Numbered from the stretch's first letter, positions 8,206 to 18,116 are shown. The stretch: 33,109 bases of DNA from Candidatus Nitrotoga sp. BS (GCF_927797785.1 NZ_CAKMLL010000042.1:1-33109); one strand, 5' to 3'. Numbers and translations are program-made. The notes: a model not told the origin generated them from the sequence alone.

Positions 8206-8377
8206 CTTTCAATAAAAAATTTATCAAACAAGTGTAAAAATTTTCGACAATGTCCGTCAACCTAAATCGTCTTGACCTAAAGTGGAACGAGTTAATAGAG
8301 GTAAATCTTGACACTACATTCTCAGTATAACTTAGCTCTAATTGTCCCATCCCACGTGACTATTTATCCGTCAGTAG
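8206..8377. other. Non-coding spacer between IS debris and MITE
   Basis: About 170 bases between the IS200 left end and the MITE-like element. I find no recognisable gene fragment, tRNA or repeat. A minus-strand open frame crosses it but its translation resembles nothing I know. Confidence 0.4.
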
Positions 8378-8545
8378 CTAGCAGCCTGTCGGACTTAAAG
8401 AGTCGTAGCTAAAATTGAGCTGAGCGAGGGTAGATTTTGATGATTTTGCAGGGTAATAGTTGTTCTATTGCCTAAAAAAGCGGCGAAATATACTCCGCTC
8501 CGCTCAATTTGCAGCCGATTTCCTTTAAGTCCGACAGGCTGCTAG
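8378..8545. mobile_element. MITE-like element with 23-bp perfect terminal inverted repeats
   Basis: CTAGCAGCCTGTCGGACTT plus AAAG (8378-8400) is repeated exactly inverted at 8523-8545. The complementarity continues imperfectly inward for about 25 more bases (AAATTGAGCTGAGCGAG against CTCCGCTCCGCTCAATTTG), so the 168-bp element can fold into one long hairpin. It encodes no protein. The outermost CTAG is palindromic and could be a 4-bp target duplication rather than part of the repeat. IS ends beginning CAGCCTGTCGGAC are familiar from betaproteobacterial elements, but I cannot name the parent family with certainty. Confidence 0.7.
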
Positions 8546-8647
8546 GACTAGTACTTTAAGGCACGGAGTTAGTGAAAGAACGATGGTTAAGTTTAAATCG
8601 CAAATATTTAGCTGCATCATCGTAGCGCGCTAAAATGATAGTACGGT

Positions 8648-8653
8648 TATAAT
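8648..8653 (+). promoter_or_regulatory. Candidate -10 box of fabI
   Basis: A perfect TATAAT lies 39 bp before the fabI ATG. No good -35 hexamer is found 16-18 bp upstream (the position reads GCGC-rich). Plausible as a sigma-70 promoter but unsupported beyond the -10. Confidence 0.4.
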
Positions 8654-8692
8654 TAAGTGGATTCAATGCAAGACTCTAATTAAAGGAATAAC

Positions 8693-9481
8693 ATGGGATT
8701 TCTGGCAAATAAACGAATCTTGATTACTGGTATGATCAGTAATCGTTCCATCGCTTATGGTGTCGCACAGGCGATGCAGCGTGAAGGCGCAAAAATGGCA
8801 TTTACCTATCAGGGTGAGCGCATACGTGACCGAGTGTGCGAACTCGCGCGGGAATTTGACAGTGAATTGGTATTCCCGTGCGATGTAACTAGCGATGCAG
8901 AAATTGACCAACTATTTATTAATCTTAGCAAACACTGGGATAAATTCGACGGCTTTGTGCATGCGATCGCTTTTTCTCCTCGCGAGGCACTAGCTGGTGA
9001 ATTTCTTGATGGATTTACACGCGAAGCTTTCCGAACTGCGCATGACATTAGTGCTTACAGCTTTCCGGCAATGGCTAAAGCCGCGTTACCCATGATGGAA
9101 GGCCGCGCAGCCGCGTTAGTGACATTAAGCTATCTCGGCGCGGTACGCACCATGCCACACTACAACGTGATGGGTCTAGCCAAGGCCAGCCTAGAAGCCA
9201 GTGTTCGCTATTTAGCAATGAATCTCGGCAACAAAAATATCCGTGTAAATGGTATTTCCGCAGGCCCGATCAAGACACTAGCTTCGGCAGGTATTGCTGA
9301 CTTTAGTAAACTACTAAACTACAACGCAAAAAATGCCCCATTGAAACGCAACGTAACAACTGAGGAGGTCGGCAATGTTGCGGCGTTCTTGTGTAGTGAT
9401 TTGGCCAGTGGAATCACCGGCGAAATCACCTATGTTGATGGTGGTTTTAACACCACAGCACTTGGCACAACTGAGCCATGA
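8693..9481 (+). CDS. fabI: Enoyl-[acyl-carrier-protein] reductase (NADH)
   Basis: 262 residues, the same length as E. coli FabI. It catalyses the last, NADH-dependent reduction of trans-2-enoyl-ACP in fatty-acid elongation. This is an atypical short-chain dehydrogenase: the cofactor-binding start is [18 protein letters not shown] (11-28), and the catalytic Tyr157 and Lys164 form the Y-x6-K motif in [15 protein letters not shown], with Tyr147 in TLSYLGAVR. The segment [12 protein letters not shown] (substrate loop) and the C-terminal GEITYVDGG are conserved. AAAGGAATAAC precedes the ATG, a good ribosome site. Monocistronic; convergent with ppiD (45-bp gap, no clear terminator). The upstream side is bordered by mobile-element debris. 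Confidence 0.96.
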   Translation: MGFLANKRILITGMISNRSIAYGVAQAMQREGAKMAFTYQGERIRDRVCELAREFDSELVFPCDVTSDAEIDQLFINLSKHWDKFDGFVHAIAFSPREALAGEFLDGFTREAFRTAHDISAYSFPAMAKAALPMMEGRAAALVTLSYLGAVRTMPHYNVMGLAKASLEASVRYLAMNLGNKNIRVNGISAGPIKTLASAGIADFSKLLNYNAKNAPLKRNVTTEEVGNVAAFLCSDLASGITGEITYVDGGFNTTALGTTEP

Positions 9482-9526
9482 CTACATTAGCTTACCGATT
9501 AAACAAACTGAGCGGGTTGAAAAAGG

Positions 9527-11422
9527 TTATTTATTTTCGACTACAGAAAAAGGCTTCATGGTAATGTCAGCGTGTTTTTTGGCATCCGCAAGATAGGCCT
9601 GTAACATTTCTTCACCCGTTATTTGACGCAGTTCTTGCACATAACGCGCTTGCTTCGCATCATCGATGTTGGCAACTCCTTTGATTGCATCTACACGAAC
9701 CAGCTCGTAGCCATTTTGTACATTTTCAATACCCACATATGCCGGAAGAGTAGCCACGTCTGCTTGGAATACTTGCCGAGCCATACTATTGTCAAGCCCA
9801 GCATGTTGTTCGCGCGTAATAGCTGTCGGCTCAGTCCATTTTACGTCAACCTTCTCACCACGTTGCAACTGTGCCAACACTAGTTTACCCTGCTTGACCG
9901 CAGACTCTAGCGCTTGTTTGCGCAGTAATTTCTGGCGGATACTCTCCTTCACTTCTATCAACGAGCGTGTACTTACTGGCTTATATTCCAGCAACCGTGC
10001 AGCAAACAAAGTATTAGGTGCAATCTCGATGACAGCGCTATTACGCTTCTTTTTTGTCACATCTTCCGCAAAAATAGCTTGCAATGCTTTGTCTGTCCAA
10101 GGTAATGATCCGGCCTGTTTTTTACTCAACCAAGCACTTTTTTGTAGCGGCATTTTTACCAATTCTGCAGCTGGTTTTAGAGTGTCACTTTGCTCATATA
10201 CAATATTATTGAATTTTTCTGCCAACTCAGCGAACATATCATTTGTTTTTTGTAGTTTTAGCCTCTGCGTAATAGCACTTTTCGCCTCATCAAGCGGAAG
10301 CGTTTTAGCGGGAATCACTGCCAGAAGTTTGATAATGTGAAAGCCAAAATCAGTTGGCACCAAACCGCTAATTTCGTCTACCTTAAGCTTGTATACGGCC
10401 TCTTCAAAGGGTTTGACCATCGCCCCATGACCAAACTGACCAAGATCACCTCCGCTAGCAGCGGAGCCGGGGTCCTGCGAATGTTGTTTAGCTAACTCGG
10501 CAAATTTATCCGGTGACTGTTTAACCTGCTGCAATATTTGCTCTGCCCTAGTCTTGGCAGCCTGCTTATCTGCATCGGATGCCTGCACAGCCACAGCAAT
10601 CAAAATATGCGCCGCCTGGCGCTCTTCAGGTGAACCGAATTCATTCTGGTGCTCCTCGTAATATTTCTTAACTTCAGCCTCATCCACTGTCACTTGTGAT
10701 TGCAATGCATCGGCTGAAAATGACACATACTCTACCTTCACCTGCTCATCTGTTTCAAAATCCTTCAGATTCATATCGTAATAACTTTGCACCGCAGCTT
10801 CATCCACACTCGCCTGATTAAGATATGACTCAAAAGAAATTTTTGTCACAGCAACAACGCGCTGCTGCTCATTCAAGCGTATTAAGTTATCCGCAGCAAT
10901 CCGTGATGCATAGCCATTCTGCATATACGCATCTATCAATTGTCGCATATATAACTCTCGTGCCACATTTGACTCAAATATCAGCGGCGACATTTTCTCA
11001 CGACGCAATACTGATTCGTAAAGTTGCTTGTCGAATTTCCCGTCTTTCTGGAATGCCTCAATACCTGCGATATTCTGAGCCAAATATTTCTCACTAACAG
11101 TCAAACCAATCGAACGAGCCTGCGACATCAATAAACGTTGGCTAACCAAATTGTCCAGAATCGAGCGTTTTATTTCGGGCTTATCAAACATAGCTTGGTC
11201 ATAGTTACTACCCATCATTTTACGCATTCTGTCTTGTTGCTGGCGCAATGCTTGATCGAACTCTTCTTGATTAATTTTATCGCCGTTTACCGTAGCTAAA
11301 GTCTCACCAGGAGATGATTTATTGTAAGAATCCACACCCCAAAATGCAAACGTAAGAATAATGAGACCCAATACGATCTGAACGAATCGTTTGTTCCCAT
11401 GCACGAAATCAAACATATTCAC
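9527..11422 (-). CDS. ppiD: Periplasmic folding chaperone PpiD (SurA-N/parvulin)
   Basis: A 631-residue membrane-anchored chaperone. A short cytoplasmic N-terminus is followed by one membrane helix at about residues 13-30 ([20 protein letters not shown]), then a SurA-like N-terminal chaperone region (about 40-190), a parvulin domain at about 263-368 ([32 protein letters not shown]) and a long C-terminal region. Length matches E. coli PpiD (623). Known role: assisting proteins leaving the Sec translocon. GGTGA lies just before the ATG. The preceding tRNA-Asp terminator leaves only 25 bp of upstream space, so transcription probably depends on read-through or a very close promoter. Position downstream of lon is conserved in Proteobacteria. 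Confidence 0.93.
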   Translation of the reverse strand: MNMFDFVHGNKRFVQIVLGLIILTFAFWGVDSYNKSSPGETLATVNGDKINQEEFDQALRQQQDRMRKMMGSNYDQAMFDKPEIKRSILDNLVSQRLLMSQARSIGLTVSEKYLAQNIAGIEAFQKDGKFDKQLYESVLRREKMSPLIFESNVARELYMRQLIDAYMQNGYASRIAADNLIRLNEQQRVVAVTKISFESYLNQASVDEAAVQSYYDMNLKDFETDEQVKVEYVSFSADALQSQVTVDEAEVKKYYEEHQNEFGSPEERQAAHILIAVAVQASDADKQAAKTRAEQILQQVKQSPDKFAELAKQHSQDPGSAASGGDLGQFGHGAMVKPFEEAVYKLKVDEISGLVPTDFGFHIIKLLAVIPAKTLPLDEAKSAITQRLKLQKTNDMFAELAEKFNNIVYEQSDTLKPAAELVKMPLQKSAWLSKKQAGSLPWTDKALQAIFAEDVTKKKRNSAVIEIAPNTLFAARLLEYKPVSTRSLIEVKESIRQKLLRKQALESAVKQGKLVLAQLQRGEKVDVKWTEPTAITREQHAGLDNSMARQVFQADVATLPAYVGIENVQNGYELVRVDAIKGVANIDDAKQARYVQELRQITGEEMLQAYLADAKKHADITMKPFSVVENK

Positions 11423-11446
11423 CGCCCGATAAAGTTTATTTAAAAA

Positions 11447-11473
11447 ATGAAAAAGGCGAACTTTCGTTCGCCT
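11447..11473 (-). terminator. Intrinsic terminator after tRNA-Asp
   Basis: On the minus strand GGCGAAC-gaaa-GTTCGCC forms a 7-8 bp stem (11454-11473) with a GNRA tetraloop, directly followed by TTTTTCATTTTTT. This is a textbook rho-independent terminator seven bases after the tRNA-Asp 3' end. Confidence 0.88.
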
Positions 11474-11479
11474 AAATTT

Positions 11480-11556
11480 TGGCGGAGTGGACGGGACTCG
11501 AACCCGCGACCCCCGGCGTGACAGGCCGGTATTCTAACCAACTGAACTACCACTCC
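11480..11556 (-). tRNA. tRNA-Asp (GUC)
   Basis: 77 nt from GGAGTGG to CCA. The acceptor stem GGAGTGG pairs with CCACTCC; the D-arm contains AGTTGGTTAGAAT; the anticodon loop reads CTGTCAC (anticodon GTC); the T-arm is GCGGGTTCGAGTCCCGT. The 3' CCA is encoded. It lies 14 bp downstream of tRNA-Val and is followed by a terminator, so the two are one transcript. Confidence 0.97.
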
Positions 11557-11570
11557 AATAATCAAACAGC

Positions 11571-11646
11571 TGGTGGGTGCTGAGGGGTTCGAACCCCCGA
11601 CATTCGCCTTGTAAGGGCGACGCTCTACCAGCTGAGCTAAGCACCC
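11571..11646 (-). tRNA. tRNA-Val (UAC)
   Basis: 76 nt from GGGTGCT to CCA. The acceptor stem GGGTGCT pairs with AGCACCC, the D-arm holds AGCTGGTAGAGC, the anticodon loop is CTTACAA (anticodon TAC), and the T-arm is GGGGGTTCGAACCCC. The 3' CCA is encoded. First gene of the Val-Asp tRNA pair between lon and ppiD, an arrangement common in this class. Confidence 0.97.
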
Positions 11647-11658
11647 AATAAAAGATGT

Positions 11659-11664
11659 ATTCTA
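11659..11664 (-). promoter_or_regulatory. Candidate -10 box for the tRNA-Val/tRNA-Asp transcript
   Basis: TAGAAT on the minus strand, 12 bp ahead of the tRNA-Val 5' end. The -35 position (about 11682-11687) reads TAGTAA, only 3 of 6 matches. Weak candidate; read-through from lon is an alternative. Confidence 0.35.
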
Positions 11665-11776
11665 CAGCATTCTCCGAGCCTTTACTAGAAATAAATTCTG
11701 GCAATCGAACTGCTTTAACCTTGCCCAATTCGTTGGCACTAGAATGTCAACTATTCCGTGAAATACATTTTCCTAT

Positions 11777-14194
11777 TTAATGCTTAATCGCTGTAGCACG
11801 TCTATCCTCCTCGTCCGCCACCAAGATTGGATTGACTACTGGCGCATCCTTAGGTAACGGCTGAGGCTTGCGCTCCAACGCTATTTCCAACACCTGCTCG
11901 ATCCATTTAACTGGATGAATATCAAGTTTATTTTTTACATTATCAGGAATATCAACAAGATCCTTAGTATTTTCTGCAGGGATCAAGACAACTTTAATAC
12001 CACCACGTTGAGCCGCTAATAATTTTTCCTTTAATCCGCCAATCGCCAGCACTTCACCTCGTAGCGTAATTTCTCCAGTCATAGCCACATCGGCACGCAC
12101 AGGGATGCCTGTCAACGCTGAGACTATCGATGTACAAATGCCTGCACCTGCACTTGGCCCATCTTTAGGTGTAGCACCTTCAGGCAAATGTATGTGTAAA
12201 TCAGTTTTTTGATAAAAATCATCAGAAATACCCAAGCTACGGGCACGACTACGCACTACGCTAAGTGCGGCTTGAATCGATTCCTTCATTACCTCGCCCA
12301 ATTTACCGGTGGGGGTAATATTACCTTTGCCCGGCAATACAGCAGTTTCAATGGTTAACAACTCACCACCAACTTCAGTCCACGCCAACCCAGTTACTTG
12401 ACCAATCTGATTATTTTTCTCTGCGATTCCATAGCTAAAACGACGCACTCCAAGATATTTGTCTAGGTTACGAGTATTCACCATTACCTTGCTATCACGC
12501 CCTTTGAGCAACAATGCTTTCACCACTTTGCGACAAATTTTAGAAAACTCACGATCCAGCCCTCTCACCCCCGCTTCGCGGGTGTAATAACGCAATATGT
12601 CACGAATTGTACTTTCAGAAATACTGAGCTCTTCAATTTTCAACCCATTATTTTTAAGTGCCTTTGGAATTAAATAATGTGTCGCAATATTAACCTTCTC
12701 ATCTTCCGTATAGCTTGACACGTGGATAATTTCCATACGATCCAAAAGCGGAGCTGGGATATTCATGGTATTAGCAGTCGCAACAAACATTACATCAGAT
12801 AAGTCATATTCGACCTCGACATAATGATCAACAAAAGTATGATTTTGTTCTGGATCGAGCACTTCGAGCAGCGCCGATGACGGATCGCCACGAAAATCCA
12901 TACCCATCTTATCTACTTCGTCGAGCAGGAACAACGGGTTTTTCACACCAACCTTGGTCATGTTCAGCAAAATTTTGCCTGGCATTGAACCAATATAAGT
13001 ACGGCGATGACCACGAATTTCTGACTCATCGCGAACACCACCGAGCGACATGCGAATAAATTTGCGGCCTGTAGCCCGCGCAATAGACTGACCCAGTGAA
13101 GTTTTACCAACACCCGGTGGCCCTACCAAACACAGGATAGGCGCTTTCATTTTATTAACGCGTTGCTGCACTGCAAGATATTCAACGATACGTTCCTTAA
13201 CCTTCTCCAATCCATAATGATCCGCTTCCAATATTTCCTCAGCAGATTTCAAATCATTGTTAATCTTTGACTTCTTTTTCCATGGCAAACCCACTAACAC
13301 GTCTATGTAGTTACGCACCACAGTCGCCTCGGCAGACATGGGTGACATTAAACGCAGTTTTTTCATTTCGGCGTCGACCTTGACACGCGCTTCTTTAGGC
13401 AAGTGAGCGGCCTTGATTTTCTTTGCCAACTCTTCGAAATCAGCACCATCTTCACCTTCGCCCAACTCCTTCTGTATCGCTTTAACTTGTTCATTCAAGT
13501 AATACTCGCGCTGGCTCTTTTCCATCTGCCGTTTGACTCGTCCTCGGATGCGCTTTTCAACTTGCAAAATGTCGAGCTCAGCTTCCAGTAAACCCAACAA
13601 ATGATCCAAGCGCTTTCGGACATCAAAAATTTCTAAAATTTCCTGTTTTTGTTCCAGCTTAAGTGGTAAATGCGCTGCTATCGTATCCGCCAGTCGGCCG
13701 GAATCCTCTAGACCAGCTAAAGATGTTAATGTTTCTGGTGGAATTCTCTTATTGAGCTTAACATATTGGTCAAATTGATTAATCAAGGCACGACGCATAG
13801 CTTCTGCTTCATTATCCAAGCTGTCATCGGCAGGGACAGGGTCAATATCTGCATCGAAATGACTTTTTTCATCTAGCACACGTAATATGTTGGCACGTTG
13901 CGTTCCTTCTACAAGAACTTTGACGGTTCCATCAGGTAACTTGAGCATCTGCAAAATATTAGCAATACTACCAACGCGATATAAATCATCTGCAGCAGGC
14001 TCATCTTTAGCTGCTGTTTTTTGCGCCACCAGTACAATACTTTTGCCCGCTTCCATCGCGGACTCCAGTGCCTTGATCGATTTCGCGCGGCCAACGAACA
14101 ATGGAATTACCATATGCGGAAAAACCACTACATCGCGTAAAGGAAGTAGAGGAAAGAAACTGGAAACAAGTACATCAGTGTCATGCTCAGTCAT
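11777..14194 (-). CDS. lon: ATP-dependent protease LonA
   Basis: 805 residues in the LonA order: N-terminal substrate-binding LAN domain (about 10-205), coiled-coil linker, AAA+ module with Walker A GPPGVGKT (358-365) and Walker [10 protein letters not shown] (421-429), and C-terminal protease domain with catalytic Ser681 in [10 protein letters not shown] and Lys724 in GGLKEKLLA. The Ser-Lys spacing of 43 equals that of E. coli Lon (679/722). It degrades misfolded and selected regulatory proteins in the cytoplasm. AAAGGA precedes the ATG. A sigma-32-type promoter lies 35-62 bp upstream, so heat-shock induction is expected. It follows clpX. No hupB is present downstream, unlike many relatives. 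Confidence 0.97.
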   Translation of the reverse strand: MTEHDTDVLVSSFFPLLPLRDVVVFPHMVIPLFVGRAKSIKALESAMEAGKSIVLVAQKTAAKDEPAADDLYRVGSIANILQMLKLPDGTVKVLVEGTQRANILRVLDEKSHFDADIDPVPADDSLDNEAEAMRRALINQFDQYVKLNKRIPPETLTSLAGLEDSGRLADTIAAHLPLKLEQKQEILEIFDVRKRLDHLLGLLEAELDILQVEKRIRGRVKRQMEKSQREYYLNEQVKAIQKELGEGEDGADFEELAKKIKAAHLPKEARVKVDAEMKKLRLMSPMSAEATVVRNYIDVLVGLPWKKKSKINNDLKSAEEILEADHYGLEKVKERIVEYLAVQQRVNKMKAPILCLVGPPGVGKTSLGQSIARATGRKFIRMSLGGVRDESEIRGHRRTYIGSMPGKILLNMTKVGVKNPLFLLDEVDKMGMDFRGDPSSALLEVLDPEQNHTFVDHYVEVEYDLSDVMFVATANTMNIPAPLLDRMEIIHVSSYTEDEKVNIATHYLIPKALKNNGLKIEELSISESTIRDILRYYTREAGVRGLDREFSKICRKVVKALLLKGRDSKVMVNTRNLDKYLGVRRFSYGIAEKNNQIGQVTGLAWTEVGGELLTIETAVLPGKGNITPTGKLGEVMKESIQAALSVVRSRARSLGISDDFYQKTDLHIHLPEGATPKDGPSAGAGICTSIVSALTGIPVRADVAMTGEITLRGEVLAIGGLKEKLLAAQRGGIKVVLIPAENTKDLVDIPDNVKNKLDIHPVKWIEQVLEIALERKPQPLPKDAPVVNPILVADEEDRRATAIKH

Positions 14195-14228
14195 GGCTGG
14201 AATTCCTTTGTGGATTAACTCGACAATT

Positions 14229-14256
14229 AGATGGGGGCGCAGCGAAAAAATTCAAG
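14229..14256 (-). promoter_or_regulatory. Heat-shock (RpoH/sigma-32) promoter of lon
   Basis: On the minus strand CTTGAA (14251-14256), 14 bp, then CCCCATCT (14229-14236). This matches the sigma-32 consensus CTTGAA-N(13-17)-CCCCATNT completely and sits 35 bp before the lon start codon in the clpX-lon gap. Known consensus plus known heat induction of lon make this one of the best-supported regulatory sites in the window. Confidence 0.85.
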
Positions 14257-14308
14257 TCACGATACAAATCGCCGCGCATCAACTCATAGGATGCCACTAT
14301 AAAAATAA

Positions 14309-15565
14309 CTATGCTGCCCTGGATGTATCCGTGTGTATAACAATCGGTTTAATTTCGCCATTTGTGCTGCTTACATCCAATACTACCTTGCTGACATTGT
14401 CCATTGAAGGCAGATCATACATAATATCAAGCAAAGAATTCTCCAGAATCGAGCGCAACCCTCGAGCGCCCGTCTTACGTTCCAGCGCTTTTTTGGCGAT
14501 TGCCTGCAACACACCTTCGTGAAATTCTATGTTCACACCTTCCATCGCAAACAATTTATTATATTGTTTGACTAGGGCATTTTTTGGTTCGGTCAGAATT
14601 TGGATGAGTGCCGCTTCATCCAACTCCTCCAGTGTGGCAACTACTGGAAGACGTCCAACAAATTCAGGGATCAAACCAAACTTTATCAAATCTTCTGGCT
14701 CCAAATTACGTAGCACTGTGCCCACACTCTTCTTATCGCCACGATTGGTAAGTTTTGCACCAAAACCAATACCAGCCTTCTCTGAGCGATTGAGTATGAC
14801 CTTCTCCATGCCATCGAACGCTCCACCACATATAAAAAGGATATTGGTTGTATCAACCTGCAAGAATTCTGTATTTGGATGTTTGCGGCCACCCTGTGGC
14901 GGCACAGACGCCTTGGTTCCCTCAATCAACTTAAGTAACGCCTGCTGCACCCCTTCACCGGATACGTCACGAGTGATAGAAGGGTTGTCTGATTTGCGAG
15001 AAATCTTATCAATTTCGTCTATATAAATGATGCCGCGCTGCGCGCGCTCCACGTCATAGTCACACGCTTGCAATAACTTCAGAATAATATTTTCGACATC
15101 TTCCCCAACATACCCCGCTTCGGTGAGTGTAGTAGCGTCGGCCATCACAAACGGTACGTCAAGTAGCCGCGCCAAGGTTTGCGCCAATAAAGTCTTCCCA
15201 GAGCCAGTCGGGCCAAGTAGTAAGATATTGCTCTTAGCCAGCTCCACCCCATCCTTGTCTGTGTTTTTTAAACGTTTATAATGGTTGTATACTGCCACAG
15301 ACAATATTTTCTTGGCATGTTCCTGACCGATTACATATTCATCTAGACGCGCACGAATATCATGCGGCACAAGCAGATCAGCTTTGTCCGTCTTACCGGA
15401 CACAGTACTATTAATTTCTTCACGAATAATGTCATTGCAAAGCTCGACACATTCGTCGCATACGAATACAGATGGCCCCGCAATCAGTTTGCGAACCTCA
15501 TGCTGGCTCTTACCGCAAAATGAGCAGTACAATAGCTTGTCACCCTTGCCTTTATCCAGCACCAT
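14309..15565 (-). CDS. clpX: ATP-dependent Clp protease ATP-binding subunit ClpX
   Basis: 418 residues. The N-terminal zinc-binding domain has Cys14, Cys17, Cys36 and Cys39 (YCSFCGKS and VCDECVELC). The AAA+ domain has Walker A GPTGSGKT (118-125), the GYVG pore loop (151-154), Walker B IIYIDEID (about 179-186) and the second pore region [11 protein letters not shown]. The hexamer unfolds substrates and feeds them to ClpP, encoded 62 bp upstream in the same direction. AGGGGG five bases before the ATG is a strong ribosome site and fixes the start. The IGF-type ClpP-docking loop is present (IGFGAKLTN). Length is normal. Confidence 0.97.
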   Translation of the reverse strand: MVLDKGKGDKLLYCSFCGKSQHEVRKLIAGPSVFVCDECVELCNDIIREEINSTVSGKTDKADLLVPHDIRARLDEYVIGQEHAKKILSVAVYNHYKRLKNTDKDGVELAKSNILLLGPTGSGKTLLAQTLARLLDVPFVMADATTLTEAGYVGEDVENIILKLLQACDYDVERAQRGIIYIDEIDKISRKSDNPSITRDVSGEGVQQALLKLIEGTKASVPPQGGRKHPNTEFLQVDTTNILFICGGAFDGMEKVILNRSEKAGIGFGAKLTNRGDKKSVGTVLRNLEPEDLIKFGLIPEFVGRLPVVATLEELDEAALIQILTEPKNALVKQYNKLFAMEGVNIEFHEGVLQAIAKKALERKTGARGLRSILENSLLDIMYDLPSMDNVSKVVLDVSSTNGEIKPIVIHTDTSRAA

Positions 15566-15627
15566 TCATACCCCCTGTTTTGTTTATCGATTACATTTAA
15601 TATGTATCGATTATTCCTAGCAGTTGT

Positions 15628-16257
15628 TTAAACACGCTTATCCAGAACCCTATCTACCAAGCCATAATCGACAGCTTCAGTCGCAGTTAGGAATTTATCT
15701 CGCTCGCTATCACGGGCAATTTCCTCGACATTGCGACCGGTATGTTGAGCCATCAGGTCATAAAGGCGTTCACGCAGGCTCAAAATATATCTGGCGTGTA
15801 TTTCAATATCCGTCGCCTGCCCCTGAAACCCTCCCAAAGGCTGATGGATCATCACCGAAGAATTAGGCAGCATAAAGCGCTTACCCTTTGCTCCGGCCTG
15901 CAACAAAAAAGCACCCATAGATGCTGCCATGCCGATGCACAATGTAGAAACTTCCGGCTTTATGAATTGCATAGTGTCATAAATTGCCATGCCTGCAGAA
16001 ATTGAGCCTCCAGGCGAATTGATATAGAGGTGAATCTCCTTATCTGGATTTTCCGACTCAAGAAACAGCAACTGCGCTACCACCAAATTTGCGCTCATAT
16101 CATTGATATTGCCAACCAAAAATATAACACGCTCCTTGAGCAGACGTGAATAAATGTCGTATGCACGCTCCCCACGCCCGCTGGTTTCTATCACCATCGG
16201 AATCATGCCGATGTTTTGCGGATCCTCTTTATTTAGGAGTTCTTCGCTATATATCAC
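15628..16257 (-). CDS. clpP: ATP-dependent Clp protease proteolytic subunit ClpP
   Basis: 209 residues with the catalytic triad Ser113 (GMAASMGAF), His138 (MIHQPLGG) and Asp187 (SERDKF); the spacings of 25 and 49 equal those of E. coli ClpP. The tetradecameric chamber works with ClpX. The only early start is a GTG at 16257 that overlaps the tig stop as GTGA; the next in-frame ATG (residue 18) would remove most of the propeptide. So translation is probably coupled to trigger factor, tighter than in E. coli where clpP has its own promoter. The family's N-terminal propeptide is short and variable, so the exact start is less sure than the gene. Confidence 0.96.
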   Translation of the reverse strand: MIYSEELLNKEDPQNIGMIPMVIETSGRGERAYDIYSRLLKERVIFLVGNINDMSANLVVAQLLFLESENPDKEIHLYINSPGGSISAGMAIYDTMQFIKPEVSTLCIGMAASMGAFLLQAGAKGKRFMLPNSSVMIHQPLGGFQGQATDIEIHARYILSLRERLYDLMAQHTGRNVEEIARDSERDKFLTATEAVDYGLVDRVLDKRV

Positions 16258-17564
16258 GCAGCATTCTCCATCAACTCTTTAAAGTCCACCACTCTCTCTG
16301 TCACCTTGACAGCCTCCGTCACCCATACCACAACGTTATCCTCTAACACCAAATTCTCCGCATCTTGCAAGCGTGCTGGGTCGCTATAGTGCCACTGCAC
16401 CACTTCTTCTGGATTATCATAACTTTGTGCATAATCCTCAACCAACTCCTTAACCTGCTCAGGTTTAGCGTGCAAATCATACTTATCAACCAGCTCCGTC
16501 ATTATCAGACTCAACTTGACACGCTTTTGCGCACGTTCAGTAAACAGCTCAAGAGGCAACGACTCCTCTCCCTTCGGCATTTCCATTCCGCGCTTTTTCA
16601 TATCGCGCATAGTTTGCTGCATCAAACCCTGCGCTTCAGCATCCAGCAGCGCCTTGGGTATCTCCAGTTCAGTTACTTTCAGCAAGGTAGCCATTGCACT
16701 ATCTTTGTTAAGTAACATTATGCGACGCTTGACTTCCCGCTCTAGATTATTTTGAACTTCAGCCCGTAGCTTATTCACATCGCCATCCTCTATACCGAGC
16801 AACTTGGCAAATTTATCGTCAATTTCTGGCAAGATTTGATCTTCAACCTTGTGCAAGGTAATAGTAAACGTCACTGCCTTACCAGCCACTCTTTCTGCCT
16901 TATAGTCCGGCGGAAAAGTCATATCGAACGTTTTCGTTTCACCAGCCTTCATGCCAATAATGGCACTTTCAAAATCCGGCAACAAACTACCAACACCCAA
17001 CAGTACAGCCAAATTTCTAGCCTCACCCCCTTCAAATATTTTTCCTTCCAGCAAGCCACTGAAATCAATATGCACCCTATCTCCATCTCGAGCCGCACGG
17101 TCTGCCACTTCGAATGTTGCATGTTGCGTAAGCAGCGTAACAATCGTAGTATCCACATCGGCATCACTCAAAGTGTAGTTCACTTGCTCCATGCTTTCAG
17201 CGCTAATATCACCTAACACAACTTCAGGATAAACCTCAAAAGTCGCACTATATTCAATCCACACAGCATCTGGGTCGGTAGTCTTAATTTCAAAAGCAGG
17301 ATAACCAACCACTTTTAACTTGTTATCCTCCACTTCTTTGACAAAGGATTGCCGTAAAGCATCTCGCAGAACTTCCTGCTGTATTTGCGCACCATGCTTT
17401 TGCTCCAGAATCTTGAACGGCACCTTGCCTGGCCTGAAACCAGGTACCTCAGCGGTACGTGCCATTTTCTTCAAGCGCGCTTCCATTTCGCTGCTAACCA
17501 GTTGCATAGGGATGGATGCATTAAGGCGGCGCTCCAACCCGCTCATGATTTCTACACTCGACAT
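16254..17564 (-). CDS. tig: Trigger factor, ribosome-associated chaperone
   Basis: 436 residues (E. coli 432). The N-terminal ribosome-binding domain carries the signature region [11 protein letters not shown] (about 42-52; consensus GFRxGKxP). The FKBP-type PPIase domain spans about 160-250 ([35 protein letters not shown]), followed by the helical C-terminal chaperone arms. TAAGGA nine bases before the ATG is a good ribosome site. It is the first protein gene of the tig-clpP-clpX-lon cluster and lies 38 bp after tRNA-Leu, so the tRNA and tig may share a promoter. It binds nascent chains at the ribosome exit (L23). Confidence 0.96.
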   Translation of the reverse strand: MSSVEIMSGLERRLNASIPMQLVSSEMEARLKKMARTAEVPGFRPGKVPFKILEQKHGAQIQQEVLRDALRQSFVKEVEDNKLKVVGYPAFEIKTTDPDAVWIEYSATFEVYPEVVLGDISAESMEQVNYTLSDADVDTTIVTLLTQHATFEVADRAARDGDRVHIDFSGLLEGKIFEGGEARNLAVLLGVGSLLPDFESAIIGMKAGETKTFDMTFPPDYKAERVAGKAVTFTITLHKVEDQILPEIDDKFAKLLGIEDGDVNKLRAEVQNNLEREVKRRIMLLNKDSAMATLLKVTELEIPKALLDAEAQGLMQQTMRDMKKRGMEMPKGEESLPLELFTERAQKRVKLSLIMTELVDKYDLHAKPEQVKELVEDYAQSYDNPEEVVQWHYSDPARLQDAENLVLEDNVVVWVTEAVKVTERVVDFKELMENAA

Positions 17565-17602
17565 GCTAGCTTTCCTTAATATTAATAAGTAAATTCTTCA
17601 GT

Positions 17603-17687
17603 TGGTGCGAAAGGAGAGACTCGAACTCTCACGCCTTGCGGCGCTGGAACCTAAATCCAGTGCGTCTACCAATTCCGCCACTTTCGC
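17603..17687 (-). tRNA. tRNA-Leu (UAG)
   Basis: 85 nt class II tRNA. The acceptor stem GCGAAAG pairs with CTTTCGC; the D-arm is TGGCGGAATTGGTAGACGCA; the anticodon stem-loop CTGGA-TTTAGGT-TCCAG gives anticodon TAG; the long variable arm is CGCCGCAAGGCGT; the T-arm is GAGAGTTCGAGTCTCTC. Discriminator A and CCA are encoded. It sits directly upstream of tig, same strand. Confidence 0.97.
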
Positions 17688-18116
17688 CCATTCCAACAAC
17701 AGAGCCATTGTAACATATGAAAAGTATGAAGGCTGTAAGCGAAGATGGGAAATATTAGCATCCCGTCAAGATTGCGAGACCTTATGATGGGTCATGCCAC
17801 TTCTTCTGAAATACTTCAAGCAATTACGATAACGCGAAGTTTTATGCAATCAAGATCCAGATACACTATATGCAATTCATTCCCCTGAACGATCTTAACT
17901 CATGACTTCGCCTCTCTCTATAAATCGCTCATTGTTGTCTCGCATCAACTTACGAGCTCTAAACTGTGGTCAGTTTTTGACGAGGATATGATCACTCCGG
18001 ACGGAATACTTACCTGTTCAAAACTAAAGAAGACAAGCGGTATGTAGCTTCACTCCGACTAACCCGCTAACTATGTAATCGTTCTTGTTGAATTCGATAA
18101 GCTTAAAACATTCGAA
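17688..18116. other. Gene-free gap between lpd and tRNA-Leu
   Basis: About 430 bases with no convincing coding frame, RNA gene or repeat on either strand. Its tRNA-proximal end holds a minus-strand TACAAT (17707-17712), 20 bp upstream of the tRNA-Leu 5' end, a likely -10 box for the tRNA-Leu/tig transcript; the -35 is unclear. No clear terminator hairpin follows lpd. Confidence 0.5.
17707..17712 (-). promoter_or_regulatory. Candidate -10 box for tRNA-Leu/tig
   Basis: TACAAT on the minus strand, five of six bases of the sigma-70 -10 consensus, 19 bp upstream of the tRNA-Leu 5' end. No good -35 hexamer at 16-18 bp. Confidence 0.35.

Noticed and set aside
8316-8336. TTGACA...TATAAC as a promoter in the MITE-side spacer
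   Set aside because: The hexamers are only 12 bp apart, too close for sigma-70, and no gene follows on the plus strand before the MITE.
7970-8350. A 126-codon minus-strand open frame covering the IS200 left end
   Set aside because: It overlaps the true N-terminus of the truncated transposase in another frame and crosses the element border, so it is unlikely to be a gene.
9789-10340. A 183-codon plus-strand open frame
   Set aside because: Antisense to ppiD, whose protein is well conserved; the translation is rich in Cys and Ser without motifs.
13887-14522. A 211-codon plus-strand open frame across the lon-clpX junction
   Set aside because: It lies antisense over two conserved genes, has no family features and a low-complexity Ser/Thr-rich translation; a shadow frame.
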